Below are positions 44,583-53,960 of a stretch of DNA of 64,000 bases, piece by piece. Each line of letters opens with the position of its first letter. Within the stretch, counting starts at the first letter, position 1. Origin of the DNA: SXIZ01 sp040079795 (GTDB lineage Bacteria; Pseudomonadota; Gammaproteobacteria; Methylococcales; Methylomonadaceae); contig JBEBJQ010000002.1 of the NCBI GenBank assembly GCA_040079795.1, forward strand, positions 76,301 through 140,300. The letters are read 5' to 3'. The position numbers and the translations under genes were made by a program. The notes beneath the pieces are model-generated. The model made no database searches. It saw nothing but the letters and a program-made list of their open reading frames with translations, and was not told the DNA's origin.

Positions 44583-47500
44583 ATGGTTAATCAAACTAAA
44601 TCCTGGCAAAACACCCTTAGGGCACTCTGTGACCGCGTTTTAGGTAAGCAAACGGGTGAACAATTATGGCAAAAATACCATGCGTTGTTTTCAAAAGAGT
44701 ATCAATCGCTCATTTCACCTCGTTATGCCCTCAATGATATTCTCCAGCTTGAGCGGTTAAATAACCCCGCCAGCCAAGGCATCAGTTTGATTAAACCGGA
44801 TGCAAAACATCCACACTATCGCCTGCATTTTTATAGCCAACAAGAACGCTATCTGGATGAATATATCCCGGTGCTTGAAAAGCTGCATTTACGGGTTATG
44901 GATCAGGTGCAGTTTACCTTTGAGCTTGAGGGCATAACTCGCTATATCAAAAGCTTCACTATAAAAGCGGCAAAAAATCAGTTCGCCCCGTTTAGCCAGT
45001 TAAAAATCCGCTTACTGGAAGCCATTCAAGTGGTTATGGCAGGAATAGTTGAGAATGATGCGCTTAATAAATTGTTAGTTTTGACCGGTATGAACTGGCA
45101 AGAGATTGATGTCCTGCGTGCCTACCGGAATTATTATCTGCAACTAGGCCACCGAACTACCCGGGCCAGTGTGCATCATGCCTTGCTTAACAACCCTGAG
45201 GTCGCACTCGGCCTGTATCATTATTTTGAAGCGCGCTTTAGCCCCACCCCTGATTGGGAAGACCCGATGCTGAGGGAAGAACAAGCCTTGTTCCCCTTGC
45301 GCATGCAATTACTGACAAACATTGGTGCCGTTACCGATCTCAATGATGACCGGATTTTACGCACTTTTTTTAACCTGATTGATGCCACGGTTAGAAGTAA
45401 CTTCCATAAACGCAGGGCAAGCCAGGATTACTTTATTGCCTTTAAAATTAACAGTCTAGGGGTTATCGAAATGCCTGCCCCCAAACCGCATGTGGAAATT
45501 TATGTCCACAGTGTGGATATGGAAGGCATTCATTTGCGGGGAGGTAAGGTCTCTCGCGGCGGCATCCGCTGGTCTGACCGGCTTGATGATTTCAGGACGG
45601 AAATCCTGGATTTAATGCAAACCCAGATTAGCAAAAACGCCCTTATTATCCCGACCGGTGCTAAGGGCGGCTTTATCGTAAAAAAAAAGAACGGCGTTCA
45701 AAAAGATTTCAAAGCCGCTGGAAAAAAAGCCTACATCACTTTAATGCGCGGGCTGTTGGATTTAACCGACAATTACCAGGATGAGCGCATCGTTAATCCC
45801 GAAGGCATCGTCATTCACGACGGTCTCGATCCTTATCTGGTGGTTGCAGCGGACAAAGGCACCGCGCAGTTTTCAGACATTGCCAATGCCGTTGCCGCAG
45901 ACTATCACTTTTGGTTGGCAGATGCGTTTGCCAGCGGCGGCTCCTACGGATACGACCATAAAGCCTTAGGCATTACTGCGCGCGGCGCCTGGGAGTGTGT
46001 AAAACGGCATTTTCGTGAGCTAGGCAAAAATATTCAACAGGAAGCGTTTACCGTTGTCGGTATCGGCAGCATGGATGGGGATGTATTTGGCAATGGCATG
46101 TTGTTATCGCCTTACATCCGCTTAATAGCGGCTTTCAGCGGTCAGCATATTTTCATTGATCCCAATCCGTTAGACTCTGACGCGCCTATCAATGAACGCA
46201 GCCGCTTATTTGAATTGCCCGGTTCCACCTGGAATGATTATGATCGCAGCTTAATTTCTTCCGGAGGGGGTGTTTATAACCGCGCAGACAAAGATATTCC
46301 GGTTTCGGCAGAATTAAAGAAGCTATTAGGCATTCGCTACAAATCCATTGATGGCGAATCGCTGATTCGTCTGTTGCTGGTTACGCCGGTAGACTTATTA
46401 TGGCTGGGTGGCATTGGCACTTATGTTAAAGCCAGTACTGAAAAACACGAAGACGTTGGTGACCGCAACAATGACGCGGTGCGCATAGACGCAAGTGAGT
46501 TAGGCGCCAAAGTTGTCGGTGAAGGTGCTAATCTGGGTTTCACCCAAAAAGCCCGGGTTGAATACAATTTACGCGGCGGTCGCATCAACACCGATGCGGT
46601 GGATAATTCAGCGGGCGTTGATACCTCAGACCACGAGGTTAACTTAAAGATACTCCTGACCGGTTTACACAAAAAACAAGTCATTAAAGACTACCAGTCA
46701 TTATTCGTTACTATGACTGAAGCGGTTTGCCAGCTGGTATTAGCCGATAATATCGCCCAGAGCCTTTGCTTATCCTTGGAGCAACATCGTTGTGCAGAAA
46801 ATCCCGCCGCTTTTATCGACGTAGCCGAGATCATTGAAGCCGCAGGATTTTTAGATAGAGCCGTGGAATCCTTCGCCCAAACCAAGGAAATCCAAACCAG
46901 ACCCGGAGCACAAATTACCCGTCCTGAACTGGCGGTTTTAATGGCTGCCAGTAAAATGTATCTGACCCAGCAAATACAAACTCAAGCTGAGTTGCAAGAT
47001 AAATGCTATGACCGTTATTTACACGTTTATTTCCCTAGCCAATGCAGTGAGCCATTTAAGCAGTATCTTGCCAGCCATCCGTTAGCCAATGAAATTAAAG
47101 CCACGGTCATTAGCAATAAGATCATCAATCAGGCAGGCTGTGAGTTTTTAAGTCTGGCAGTTAACACCGAACAAAATACTTTAATAGATTTCGTCAATTG
47201 CTATTTGGCTTTCGACCAGATTTTGCAAGCTGATAGCTTCCGTCAAGCGATTAGCGCATTGGATAATCAACTTCCTGCCGAACTGCAATATCAATTGTTA
47301 TTGCAACTGGAACAAACCCTTGCTGATTTCTGTCGCTGGTCACTGGCACACGGCAACATGATTCAACCCGAAGCCGATACGGTTAGCCGCTATAGCGGCT
47401 ATTTAAAGGATTATGAAACAGCCATTTGCCAACAGGCCTCTTCAGTTAACGACGTCCGCTTAAGCGAGTATCTACAGGCACAGATTCCCGTAGTACTGGC

Positions 47501-47918
47501 GCAGAAAATATTGGTCATCGCCAATCTACAGCACTTTCCCTTTATGGTGCAATTGGCCACCGAAACCGGGCAGGAATTTTCGACCCTGCTTATTTTATTG
47601 ACTGACATTAACCGCACTTTAGAGTTACATGAAATCCAGCAGCAGCTTGAAAAAATGCCCCTGCGTGATGTTTGGGAACAAAAAGTCGCCCGTGATTTGC
47701 AAACGGCTATACAAAATATCGTCGGAAAATTATTGAAGCAATTGCTGACAAATGAAATAAAAACCTGCGCCGACTACTTTGAATCATCACATAAAAAACC
47801 AGCAATCAGCGAGTACTTGCGTATTTATCAGGACATTAAAAATACCCCACCGGTAAGTTTGTTGCCTTATGTGGCTTTAATCAGTACATTAGACAGGTTA
47901 GTTGATCTTTATAAATAG
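44583..47918 (+). CDS. NAD-dependent glutamate dehydrogenase, short large-type form
   Basis: 1111 residues, of the Bac_GDH type. It oxidises glutamate to 2-oxoglutarate and ammonium with NAD. The catalytic core is clear: GGKVSRGGIRWSDRLDDFRT (about 320-340), IIPTGAKGGFIVKK (about 354-367), VGIGSMDGDVFGNGML (about 493-508) and LWLGGIGTYVKAS. The classic 180-kDa enzymes are about 1600 residues, with roughly 500 more at the N-terminus before this core; that ACT-containing regulatory part is shortened here. AGGGA is 7 nt before the ATG. It lies between the STAS/RsbW pair and a hybrid kinase. Confidence 0.9.
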   Translation: MVNQTKSWQNTLRALCDRVLGKQTGEQLWQKYHALFSKEYQSLISPRYALNDILQLERLNNPASQGISLIKPDAKHPHYRLHFYSQQERYLDEYIPVLEKLHLRVMDQVQFTFELEGITRYIKSFTIKAAKNQFAPFSQLKIRLLEAIQVVMAGIVENDALNKLLVLTGMNWQEIDVLRAYRNYYLQLGHRTTRASVHHALLNNPEVALGLYHYFEARFSPTPDWEDPMLREEQALFPLRMQLLTNIGAVTDLNDDRILRTFFNLIDATVRSNFHKRRASQDYFIAFKINSLGVIEMPAPKPHVEIYVHSVDMEGIHLRGGKVSRGGIRWSDRLDDFRTEILDLMQTQISKNALIIPTGAKGGFIVKKKNGVQKDFKAAGKKAYITLMRGLLDLTDNYQDERIVNPEGIVIHDGLDPYLVVAADKGTAQFSDIANAVAADYHFWLADAFASGGSYGYDHKALGITARGAWECVKRHFRELGKNIQQEAFTVVGIGSMDGDVFGNGMLLSPYIRLIAAFSGQHIFIDPNPLDSDAPINERSRLFELPGSTWNDYDRSLISSGGGVYNRADKDIPVSAELKKLLGIRYKSIDGESLIRLLLVTPVDLLWLGGIGTYVKASTEKHEDVGDRNNDAVRIDASELGAKVVGEGANLGFTQKARVEYNLRGGRINTDAVDNSAGVDTSDHEVNLKILLTGLHKKQVIKDYQSLFVTMTEAVCQLVLADNIAQSLCLSLEQHRCAENPAAFIDVAEIIEAAGFLDRAVESFAQTKEIQTRPGAQITRPELAVLMAASKMYLTQQIQTQAELQDKCYDRYLHVYFPSQCSEPFKQYLASHPLANEIKATVISNKIINQAGCEFLSLAVNTEQNTLIDFVNCYLAFDQILQADSFRQAISALDNQLPAELQYQLLLQLEQTLADFCRWSLAHGNMIQPEADTVSRYSGYLKDYETAICQQASSVNDVRLSEYLQAQIPVVLAQKILVIANLQHFPFMVQLATETGQEFSTLLILLTDINRTLELHEIQQQLEKMPLRDVWEQKVARDLQTAIQNIVGKLLKQLLTNEIKTCADYFESSHKKPAISEYLRIYQDIKNTPPVSLLPYVALISTLDRLVDLYK

Positions 47919-48001
47919 CTTTTCAAAAGATACATCATTAATCAAGGTGTTAGTCCAATTTCTGATTACGCATCAACGCTACTATAAATGAGCAATAGTG
48001 A

Positions 48002-51000
48002 ATGGCATCAAAAAACCTACCTCAATTCTCCCGCAGCCTCTGGCAAATCTTCGGCGTTTTTATTATTTTTGCCATCCTCTTTGTCGTTTATGTCCGTGCA
48101 GAAAAACAAATAGATCGCGCTAATGAATTTCGCTTCCAATCTTATTTACTGGCGAACGAATTAAGGCAAAGCTCCGATGATCTGACCCATATGGTTAGCT
48201 CCTATGTTATTACCGGCAACCCTATCTACAAACAGCATTATCAGGAAATACTTGATATTCGCGATGGCAAAATATCTCGTCCTGCAAATTATCAAGCAAT
48301 CTATTGGGATTTAGTTTTAGGGCAAAAACCTCAGTCAAAACCTGAAAGTAACCAAGCTATAGCCCTCTTGGATATGATGCGGCAAGCCGGATTTAACGAT
48401 ATGGAATTTACAAAATTGACGGAGGCAAAAATTAATTCCGACAAGCTCACAAAAACTGAATATGCGGCAATCCAATTACTTGAATCTACCCGCCCAGCGA
48501 CCGATGCCAATCGCTTAAAAGCCAGCGATCTGCTACATGATGCCGCCTATCATCAAGCCAAAATGGCTATCATAAGCCCCATCAATGAATTTTACCAATT
48601 GATGAACCAACGAACCTTGGATGCGGTGCATAAAGCTGAGGCCATTGCCGTGTACTTACGCGTAACCTTCATTATATTTTGGCTGTTGTTGATATTTCAA
48701 ATTTGGAAAGCTCATCAGACTTTAAATAAAACCCTCGGCGGATCGGTAGAACTTTTACACACTAATATCGCCCGACTTGGCAGTGGAGATTTTTCATGCC
48801 CTATTGCCATCCAGAAAGGTATGGATAATAGTGTCATGGCTTGGCTGTCGGAAACCCAGATCAATCTTGCGCAACTCCATACCACTCGCCAGGCAGTAGA
48901 AGCAAAAAATATCCGCTTAACCCAGCTCTATGCTGCCTTAAGCCAGTGCAATCAGGCGATTGCAAGAGCGAGTAACGAAACGGAGTTATTTCAAAGCATC
49001 TGCAAAGATGCAATCGCTTTTGGTGGCTTTAAGATGGCCTGGATAGGCTTGATAGACGGCCAAAGCCATTACATTAAACCAGTGGCATCTTATGGCACAG
49101 GTACCGGCTATCTAAAAGGGATTCAAATATCAGCTGACGAGAACTTGCTTTCTGGATGCGGTCCAACCGGTATTGCGATCCGTGAAAACCGCCCCTATTG
49201 GTGTCAGGATTTTCAACAAGATCCAGTCACTGAGCCTTGGCACGAAAGGGGAAGAATCTACGGTTGGAAAGCTTCTACGGCGTTGCCGCTACACAGAAAC
49301 AACAGGGTTATTGGAGCTATTTCTTTATACGCCTCCGAGATTAATGTATTTGATGACGCCGCGCGTAATCTGCTTATAGAAATGGCGATGGACATTGACT
49401 TCGCGTTGAATAAATTTGAACATGAGGCCAAGCGTAAGCAAGCGGAGGAAAAGCTGGCAGAAAGTGAAAACAGAATTCGCTCACTGGGCGACAATCTGCC
49501 TAATGGCTATATTTATCAATACGCACTTGCCGATAATGGCAGCAACAGTTTTCAATTTGTCAGCGCCGGTATTGAAAAAATACATGGCATAACCGTCAAC
49601 GAAGTATTAAACGATGCCATGATACTTTTCAGGCAATTGGATCCTTCACAAATAGCACTTTATAAAGAAATAGAAGATAAAAGTGCCCGAGAATTAAGCG
49701 ATTGCTCAATTGAATTTCTTATGCACCATCCAAAAGACGGGGCAAAATGGATACAAGTAAACTCCCGTCCGAAACGGGTCGAAGGTCTCACTGTTTGGGA
49801 TGGTGTGGCTATTGACGTCACCGAAAAAAAACGCCTCGACGCTGAATTGCAACGGTATCGTAACCACTTGGAAACATTGGTGAGCAATCGGACTGCTGAG
49901 CTGGAAACTGCAAGAACATTAGCAGATGCAGCCAATCAGTCTAAAAGCGCGTTCCTGGCCAATATGAGCCACGAAATTCGAACCCCCATGAATGCCATTA
50001 TCGGGCTAACCTACTTGTTACGGAAGAGCACTAAAGATGCCGATCAAATAGATCGGCTTAACAAAATTGATGCGTCCACCCAGCATTTGCTCTCCATCAT
50101 CAATGATATTCTGGATTTATCCAAGATTGAAGCCGGTCATCTGGAACTGGATCATAGCGACTTTAGTTTAACAGACTTAGTACAACACATCCGCACGGTA
50201 TTCACCGATCAAACAATCGCCAAAGGCATCACTTTTGAAGTGGATACTGATCATATCCCGCTTTGGTTAAATGGTGATCAAACTCGCCTGCGTCAAGCAC
50301 TGCTTAACTATGTCAGCAATTCATTAAAGTTTACTAAAACAGGCTTTATCAGATTGAGCGTCAAATTAGTCGAAGAAAGTAACGAAGCACTGCTGATCCG
50401 TTTTGAAGTTCAGGATACGGGGGTCGGAATCCCGGAAAATAAGCTAGCGTTGCTCTTCGAAGCATTTTCCCAGGCGGATGTTTCAACCACCCGACATTAC
50501 GGGGGTACCGGGCTAGGTTTGGCTATTACCAAACGTCTTGCTCATTTGATGGGTGGTGAGGCCGGTGTAACGAGCAAACAGGGACAAGGCAGCATTTTCT
50601 GGTTTACGGCAAAATTGCTAAGGGGGGAAGGCGAAATTCCCCTCAGGCTCATAGAAAAACCAGTAGATGCAGAAGCCTTATTAAAGCATGAGAATCAGGG
50701 TGCGCGTCTGCTCTTGGTTGAAGACAATCGCATCAATCAAGCCGTTGCGATGGAAATGTTGCAAGCATTGGGTTTGTTAGTAGATATAGCAGACAATGGC
50801 CTTATTGCGCTGGAAAAAGTCCGCTCAGAAGCTTACGACTTAGTGCTTATGGATATTCAGATGCCGGTTATGGACGGCTTGGAAGCCACCCGTGCCATTC
50901 GTGCGCTGGGAGACAAAAACGATTTACCTATCCTGGCCATGACCGCGAATGCTTTTGAAGAAGATAAGGCTGCTTGTTTAGCGGCAGGCATGAATGACTT

Positions 51001-51517
51001 CGTTTCTAAACCGGTGGTTCCTGATGCGCTGCATATTGCCTTGTTGCGCTGGTTACCCGCCAAAAATTCTGACGACAGCCATGTGCCTATTCAAACGCAA
51101 CAATCCGCTACACTCACCAATTGGGAAAACGACACGATTGCTGCCGAAAGTCTGGCCAGCGAACTGACCAAAAAGATTCCCGGGATGGAAGCCTCCAGTA
51201 CGTTTAAAGCTATCCGGGAGCAAAATCCGACAAAATTTATACATTTACTGCATTTATTCGCTAAATCTCATTTTCAAGACATACAGAGAGTACAGGCCTT
51301 TTTAGCCGAAGAAAAACGACAGGAAGCCAAACAAATTATCCACACCCTCAAAAGTGTTGTCGGCACGTTAGGCTTTCAGCCTATTACTGAGTTGGTCAAT
51401 ACGCTGGATGCCGCCTTACATCATAATGCGCCCACTGCTGAATGCCTCACATTAGCGGAGCAATGTGAACGGGAACTCGCGCCCTTGATACAACAAATCT
51501 TGAGCCTTACAGACTAA
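48002..51517 (+). CDS. Hybrid sensor histidine kinase / response regulator with Hpt
   Basis: 1171 residues. Two membrane segments (about 15-35 and 217-236) flank a periplasmic sensor part. Next come a GAF domain (about 310-470), a PAS domain (about 485-610), HisKA with FLANMSHEIRTPMNAIIGL (phospho-histidine about 660), HATPase with NSLKFTKTG and GTGLGLAITKRLAHLMGG, a receiver domain with LVLMDIQMPVMDG (phospho-aspartate about 952), and a C-terminal Hpt domain (IIHTLKSVVGTLGF). It is therefore a complete internal phosphorelay. The signal is unknown. The PAS-SpoIIE phosphatase gene converges on it. Confidence 0.93.
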   Translation: MASKNLPQFSRSLWQIFGVFIIFAILFVVYVRAEKQIDRANEFRFQSYLLANELRQSSDDLTHMVSSYVITGNPIYKQHYQEILDIRDGKISRPANYQAIYWDLVLGQKPQSKPESNQAIALLDMMRQAGFNDMEFTKLTEAKINSDKLTKTEYAAIQLLESTRPATDANRLKASDLLHDAAYHQAKMAIISPINEFYQLMNQRTLDAVHKAEAIAVYLRVTFIIFWLLLIFQIWKAHQTLNKTLGGSVELLHTNIARLGSGDFSCPIAIQKGMDNSVMAWLSETQINLAQLHTTRQAVEAKNIRLTQLYAALSQCNQAIARASNETELFQSICKDAIAFGGFKMAWIGLIDGQSHYIKPVASYGTGTGYLKGIQISADENLLSGCGPTGIAIRENRPYWCQDFQQDPVTEPWHERGRIYGWKASTALPLHRNNRVIGAISLYASEINVFDDAARNLLIEMAMDIDFALNKFEHEAKRKQAEEKLAESENRIRSLGDNLPNGYIYQYALADNGSNSFQFVSAGIEKIHGITVNEVLNDAMILFRQLDPSQIALYKEIEDKSARELSDCSIEFLMHHPKDGAKWIQVNSRPKRVEGLTVWDGVAIDVTEKKRLDAELQRYRNHLETLVSNRTAELETARTLADAANQSKSAFLANMSHEIRTPMNAIIGLTYLLRKSTKDADQIDRLNKIDASTQHLLSIINDILDLSKIEAGHLELDHSDFSLTDLVQHIRTVFTDQTIAKGITFEVDTDHIPLWLNGDQTRLRQALLNYVSNSLKFTKTGFIRLSVKLVEESNEALLIRFEVQDTGVGIPENKLALLFEAFSQADVSTTRHYGGTGLGLAITKRLAHLMGGEAGVTSKQGQGSIFWFTAKLLRGEGEIPLRLIEKPVDAEALLKHENQGARLLLVEDNRINQAVAMEMLQALGLLVDIADNGLIALEKVRSEAYDLVLMDIQMPVMDGLEATRAIRALGDKNDLPILAMTANAFEEDKAACLAAGMNDFVSKPVVPDALHIALLRWLPAKNSDDSHVPIQTQQSATLTNWENDTIAAESLASELTKKIPGMEASSTFKAIREQNPTKFIHLLHLFAKSHFQDIQRVQAFLAEEKRQEAKQIIHTLKSVVGTLGFQPITELVNTLDAALHHNAPTAECLTLAEQCERELAPLIQQILSLTD

Positions 51518-51576
51518 TTAAGCGCGTCCCGATTCAATGCCCTTGTGCGGGAGAAAACACCCAAGCGCTATACACT

Positions 51577-53832
51577 TCATCGCCATTTAAAAATCATTAA
51601 GGTTATGTCGTCCTCAAAAGTGTCCCTTTGAGAAAATGCCTGTAAGGCAGAAAATAGCGCATCAATAATGCTTTGAGTAGGTTCATGGGCATGCTGTAAC
51701 AAAACCGCTTTTAAGCGCTCCAACCCAAAAAACTGCTGATGTTGATTTTCAGTTTCAATGATGCCATCGGTGTAAAACAGAATTAAATCCCCTTGAGTTA
51801 GCTTGCAGGTTTTTTCTTCAAAACTAACCGTTTTTCTAACCCCCAATATTAAACCTTCTGCGTCCAACTGGGTAAATTCACCCCATGACTGCCTAAAAAG
51901 CAAAGGCGGCGGATGTCCTGCATTAGCAAACGTTATGTGTTGTTGCTTAAGGTCAACTTGTAAATAAAACAAGCTAATAAAGTAATCTGAATTATCTAAG
52001 TCGTTAAATAAAAAATGGTTCAATATTTCCAGGATTTCAGCAGGTGTTGCCGGACCGTTATTCTGTACCCTAATAGCACTGCGGGTTTCAACCATAAATA
52101 ACGCAGGGCCAATGGAATGTCCGGAAACATCGGCAATGACAATATCCAATTGTGTTTCATTACGATAAAAATAATCATAGTAGTCGCCGCCAATTTTGTT
52201 GGCGGGTAAACAAAAACCGGTCAGTTCAATATGCTCTGTCCGAATAGGGGCGGATGGAAATAAAGAACTTTGAATTTGCTGTGCAATTCTGATTTCATTT
52301 TGAGCAATCGCCAAATTGACCTGCGCTTGGCGGATTTGTTGTTCAGCCGCTTTACGGCCGGAAATATCATGGATAAAACCGCTGAATATATAGGCATTAC
52401 CGAGTTTCAACGGTGAAACACTCACTTCCGCTGGAAATTCAGTGCCATCACGCCGCAAAATAATTTGTTCCGTTTGTTTATTTAAGATGGATGCGATTCC
52501 AGTCTGTAAAAAAGTATGCAGTCCTTGGCGAAACGCACTCCGATGGCGGACGGGAATGATTAATTCATCCAGACGCTGGCCTATTGCTTCTGTCGTTAAC
52601 CAGCCGAACATTTTTTCAGCGCGGTGATTCCAGTCGGTAACAATGCCGTATGAATCCATAATAATGATCGCATTAATAGAACTTTCTATAATTAATCGGG
52701 TACGTTTTTCAGACTCAATCAGCGCATTCTGAAAATGCATTTTAGCGGTAATATCCCGATCAACACCCCGCCATTTAAGCAGTTGCCCCTGGGCATTAAA
52801 AATCGGTAAACCCGTCGACTCAGTAAGGATAGTTTGCCCTTCTTTATGCTGGTAATGGTTGATTAAGGCATAAAACGGATGTTGATTGGCGGTGTAATTT
52901 TGCTGGGTAGTTTTGTCTTGGATGGTTAAAAATTCCGTGTAATGTTTGCCAATGACTTTTTCCGGACTGAACCCCAGAATTTGTTGCACAGCATTGCTGC
53001 TGTATGAATAATAACCCTCAGGCGTTTGCTCCCATAACCATTCGCCCGCCATTTCCGCCATTTGCCGAAAACGTTCTTCACTTTCAGTCAACGCCGATTC
53101 AACCGCTTTCCGGTGCGTAATATCCTCTTCCACTGCCAAAAAATGGGTAATCTCTCCAGCCGTATTTTTGATGGCGCTAATACTTTCGTAAGCCCAATAA
53201 ACGTCACCATTTTTCTTTTGATTTTGTAGTTCTCCCCGCCATTCACCTTTACTAATGAGAATTTCCCACATCGTTTGATAGTGCTCCAACGGCATATTAC
53301 CGGACTGGAGCAATTTAGGATTCTGTCCCAATAATTCCTCATAGGTGTAGCCTGTGAGCTCGGTAAACTTGGGATTAATATAGTCAATCCGGCCGCTCCG
53401 GTCGGTAATCATAACTGCACTGGCACTTTGCTCAACCACCCGGTGCATCATAAAACGCGCATTATCGGGATTGATGGCTTGGATCAATACCATAACCGTC
53501 GGGGTTTGAAACTGTTGGCCGGATAAAGGGGAAATCGAGAGTAATACTGGGATTTTAAGCTGTGCTTGCGTCAGCAGTTCACCCTCAAAACTGCTATTGA
53601 CAGAGCTGGTATTTAGTTTAGCCAAAGCAGCCTGCCATAAGGCGAGATCTTTTTTAGATGCAAAAAGCCGCTCAAACGGTTGATCAATTAATTCATTTTC
53701 AGAGTAACCCAGTAACCCTGCAACAGCAGCGTTAATGTGACGGATGCAGGCAAAAGGCAAGATTTTCCCGTCAGCATTTTCAAGGCTGAGGATGACCATA
53801 TTGAAGCTGAGGGTATCGATAAAATGCGCCAT
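51577..53832 (-). CDS. Multi-PAS SpoIIE-type protein phosphatase
   Basis: 751 residues. Four PAS/PAC modules in series (about 5-125, 130-250, 255-380, 385-505; for example LTGYTYEELLGQNPKLLQSG and IIIMDSYGIVTDWNHRAEKM) are followed by a coiled linker and a PP2C/SpoIIE phosphatase domain with GGDYYDYFYR (about 555), DIVIADVSGHSIGPALFM and a terminal DDITLMIFKW. There is no membrane segment, so it senses cytoplasmic signals. Enzymes of this kind dephosphorylate STAS antagonists. The STAS/RsbW pair at 43.7-44.5 kb is a plausible partner; this is inference. Confidence 0.92.
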   Translation of the reverse strand: MAHFIDTLSFNMVILSLENADGKILPFACIRHINAAVAGLLGYSENELIDQPFERLFASKKDLALWQAALAKLNTSSVNSSFEGELLTQAQLKIPVLLSISPLSGQQFQTPTVMVLIQAINPDNARFMMHRVVEQSASAVMITDRSGRIDYINPKFTELTGYTYEELLGQNPKLLQSGNMPLEHYQTMWEILISKGEWRGELQNQKKNGDVYWAYESISAIKNTAGEITHFLAVEEDITHRKAVESALTESEERFRQMAEMAGEWLWEQTPEGYYSYSSNAVQQILGFSPEKVIGKHYTEFLTIQDKTTQQNYTANQHPFYALINHYQHKEGQTILTESTGLPIFNAQGQLLKWRGVDRDITAKMHFQNALIESEKRTRLIIESSINAIIIMDSYGIVTDWNHRAEKMFGWLTTEAIGQRLDELIIPVRHRSAFRQGLHTFLQTGIASILNKQTEQIILRRDGTEFPAEVSVSPLKLGNAYIFSGFIHDISGRKAAEQQIRQAQVNLAIAQNEIRIAQQIQSSLFPSAPIRTEHIELTGFCLPANKIGGDYYDYFYRNETQLDIVIADVSGHSIGPALFMVETRSAIRVQNNGPATPAEILEILNHFLFNDLDNSDYFISLFYLQVDLKQQHITFANAGHPPPLLFRQSWGEFTQLDAEGLILGVRKTVSFEEKTCKLTQGDLILFYTDGIIETENQHQQFFGLERLKAVLLQHAHEPTQSIIDALFSALQAFSQRDTFEDDITLMIFKWR

Positions 53833-53960
53833 GAATAAGACTTGAATGTTGCTATTACTGAACTGGATTCATATGGTAAAGTCTAATCGTAAAAACGCAA
53901 CGCTTATGCTCTATTGAAGCCTGAATTTTGTTCCATAACTTTCCTAAGGGAGCTAGCAAA

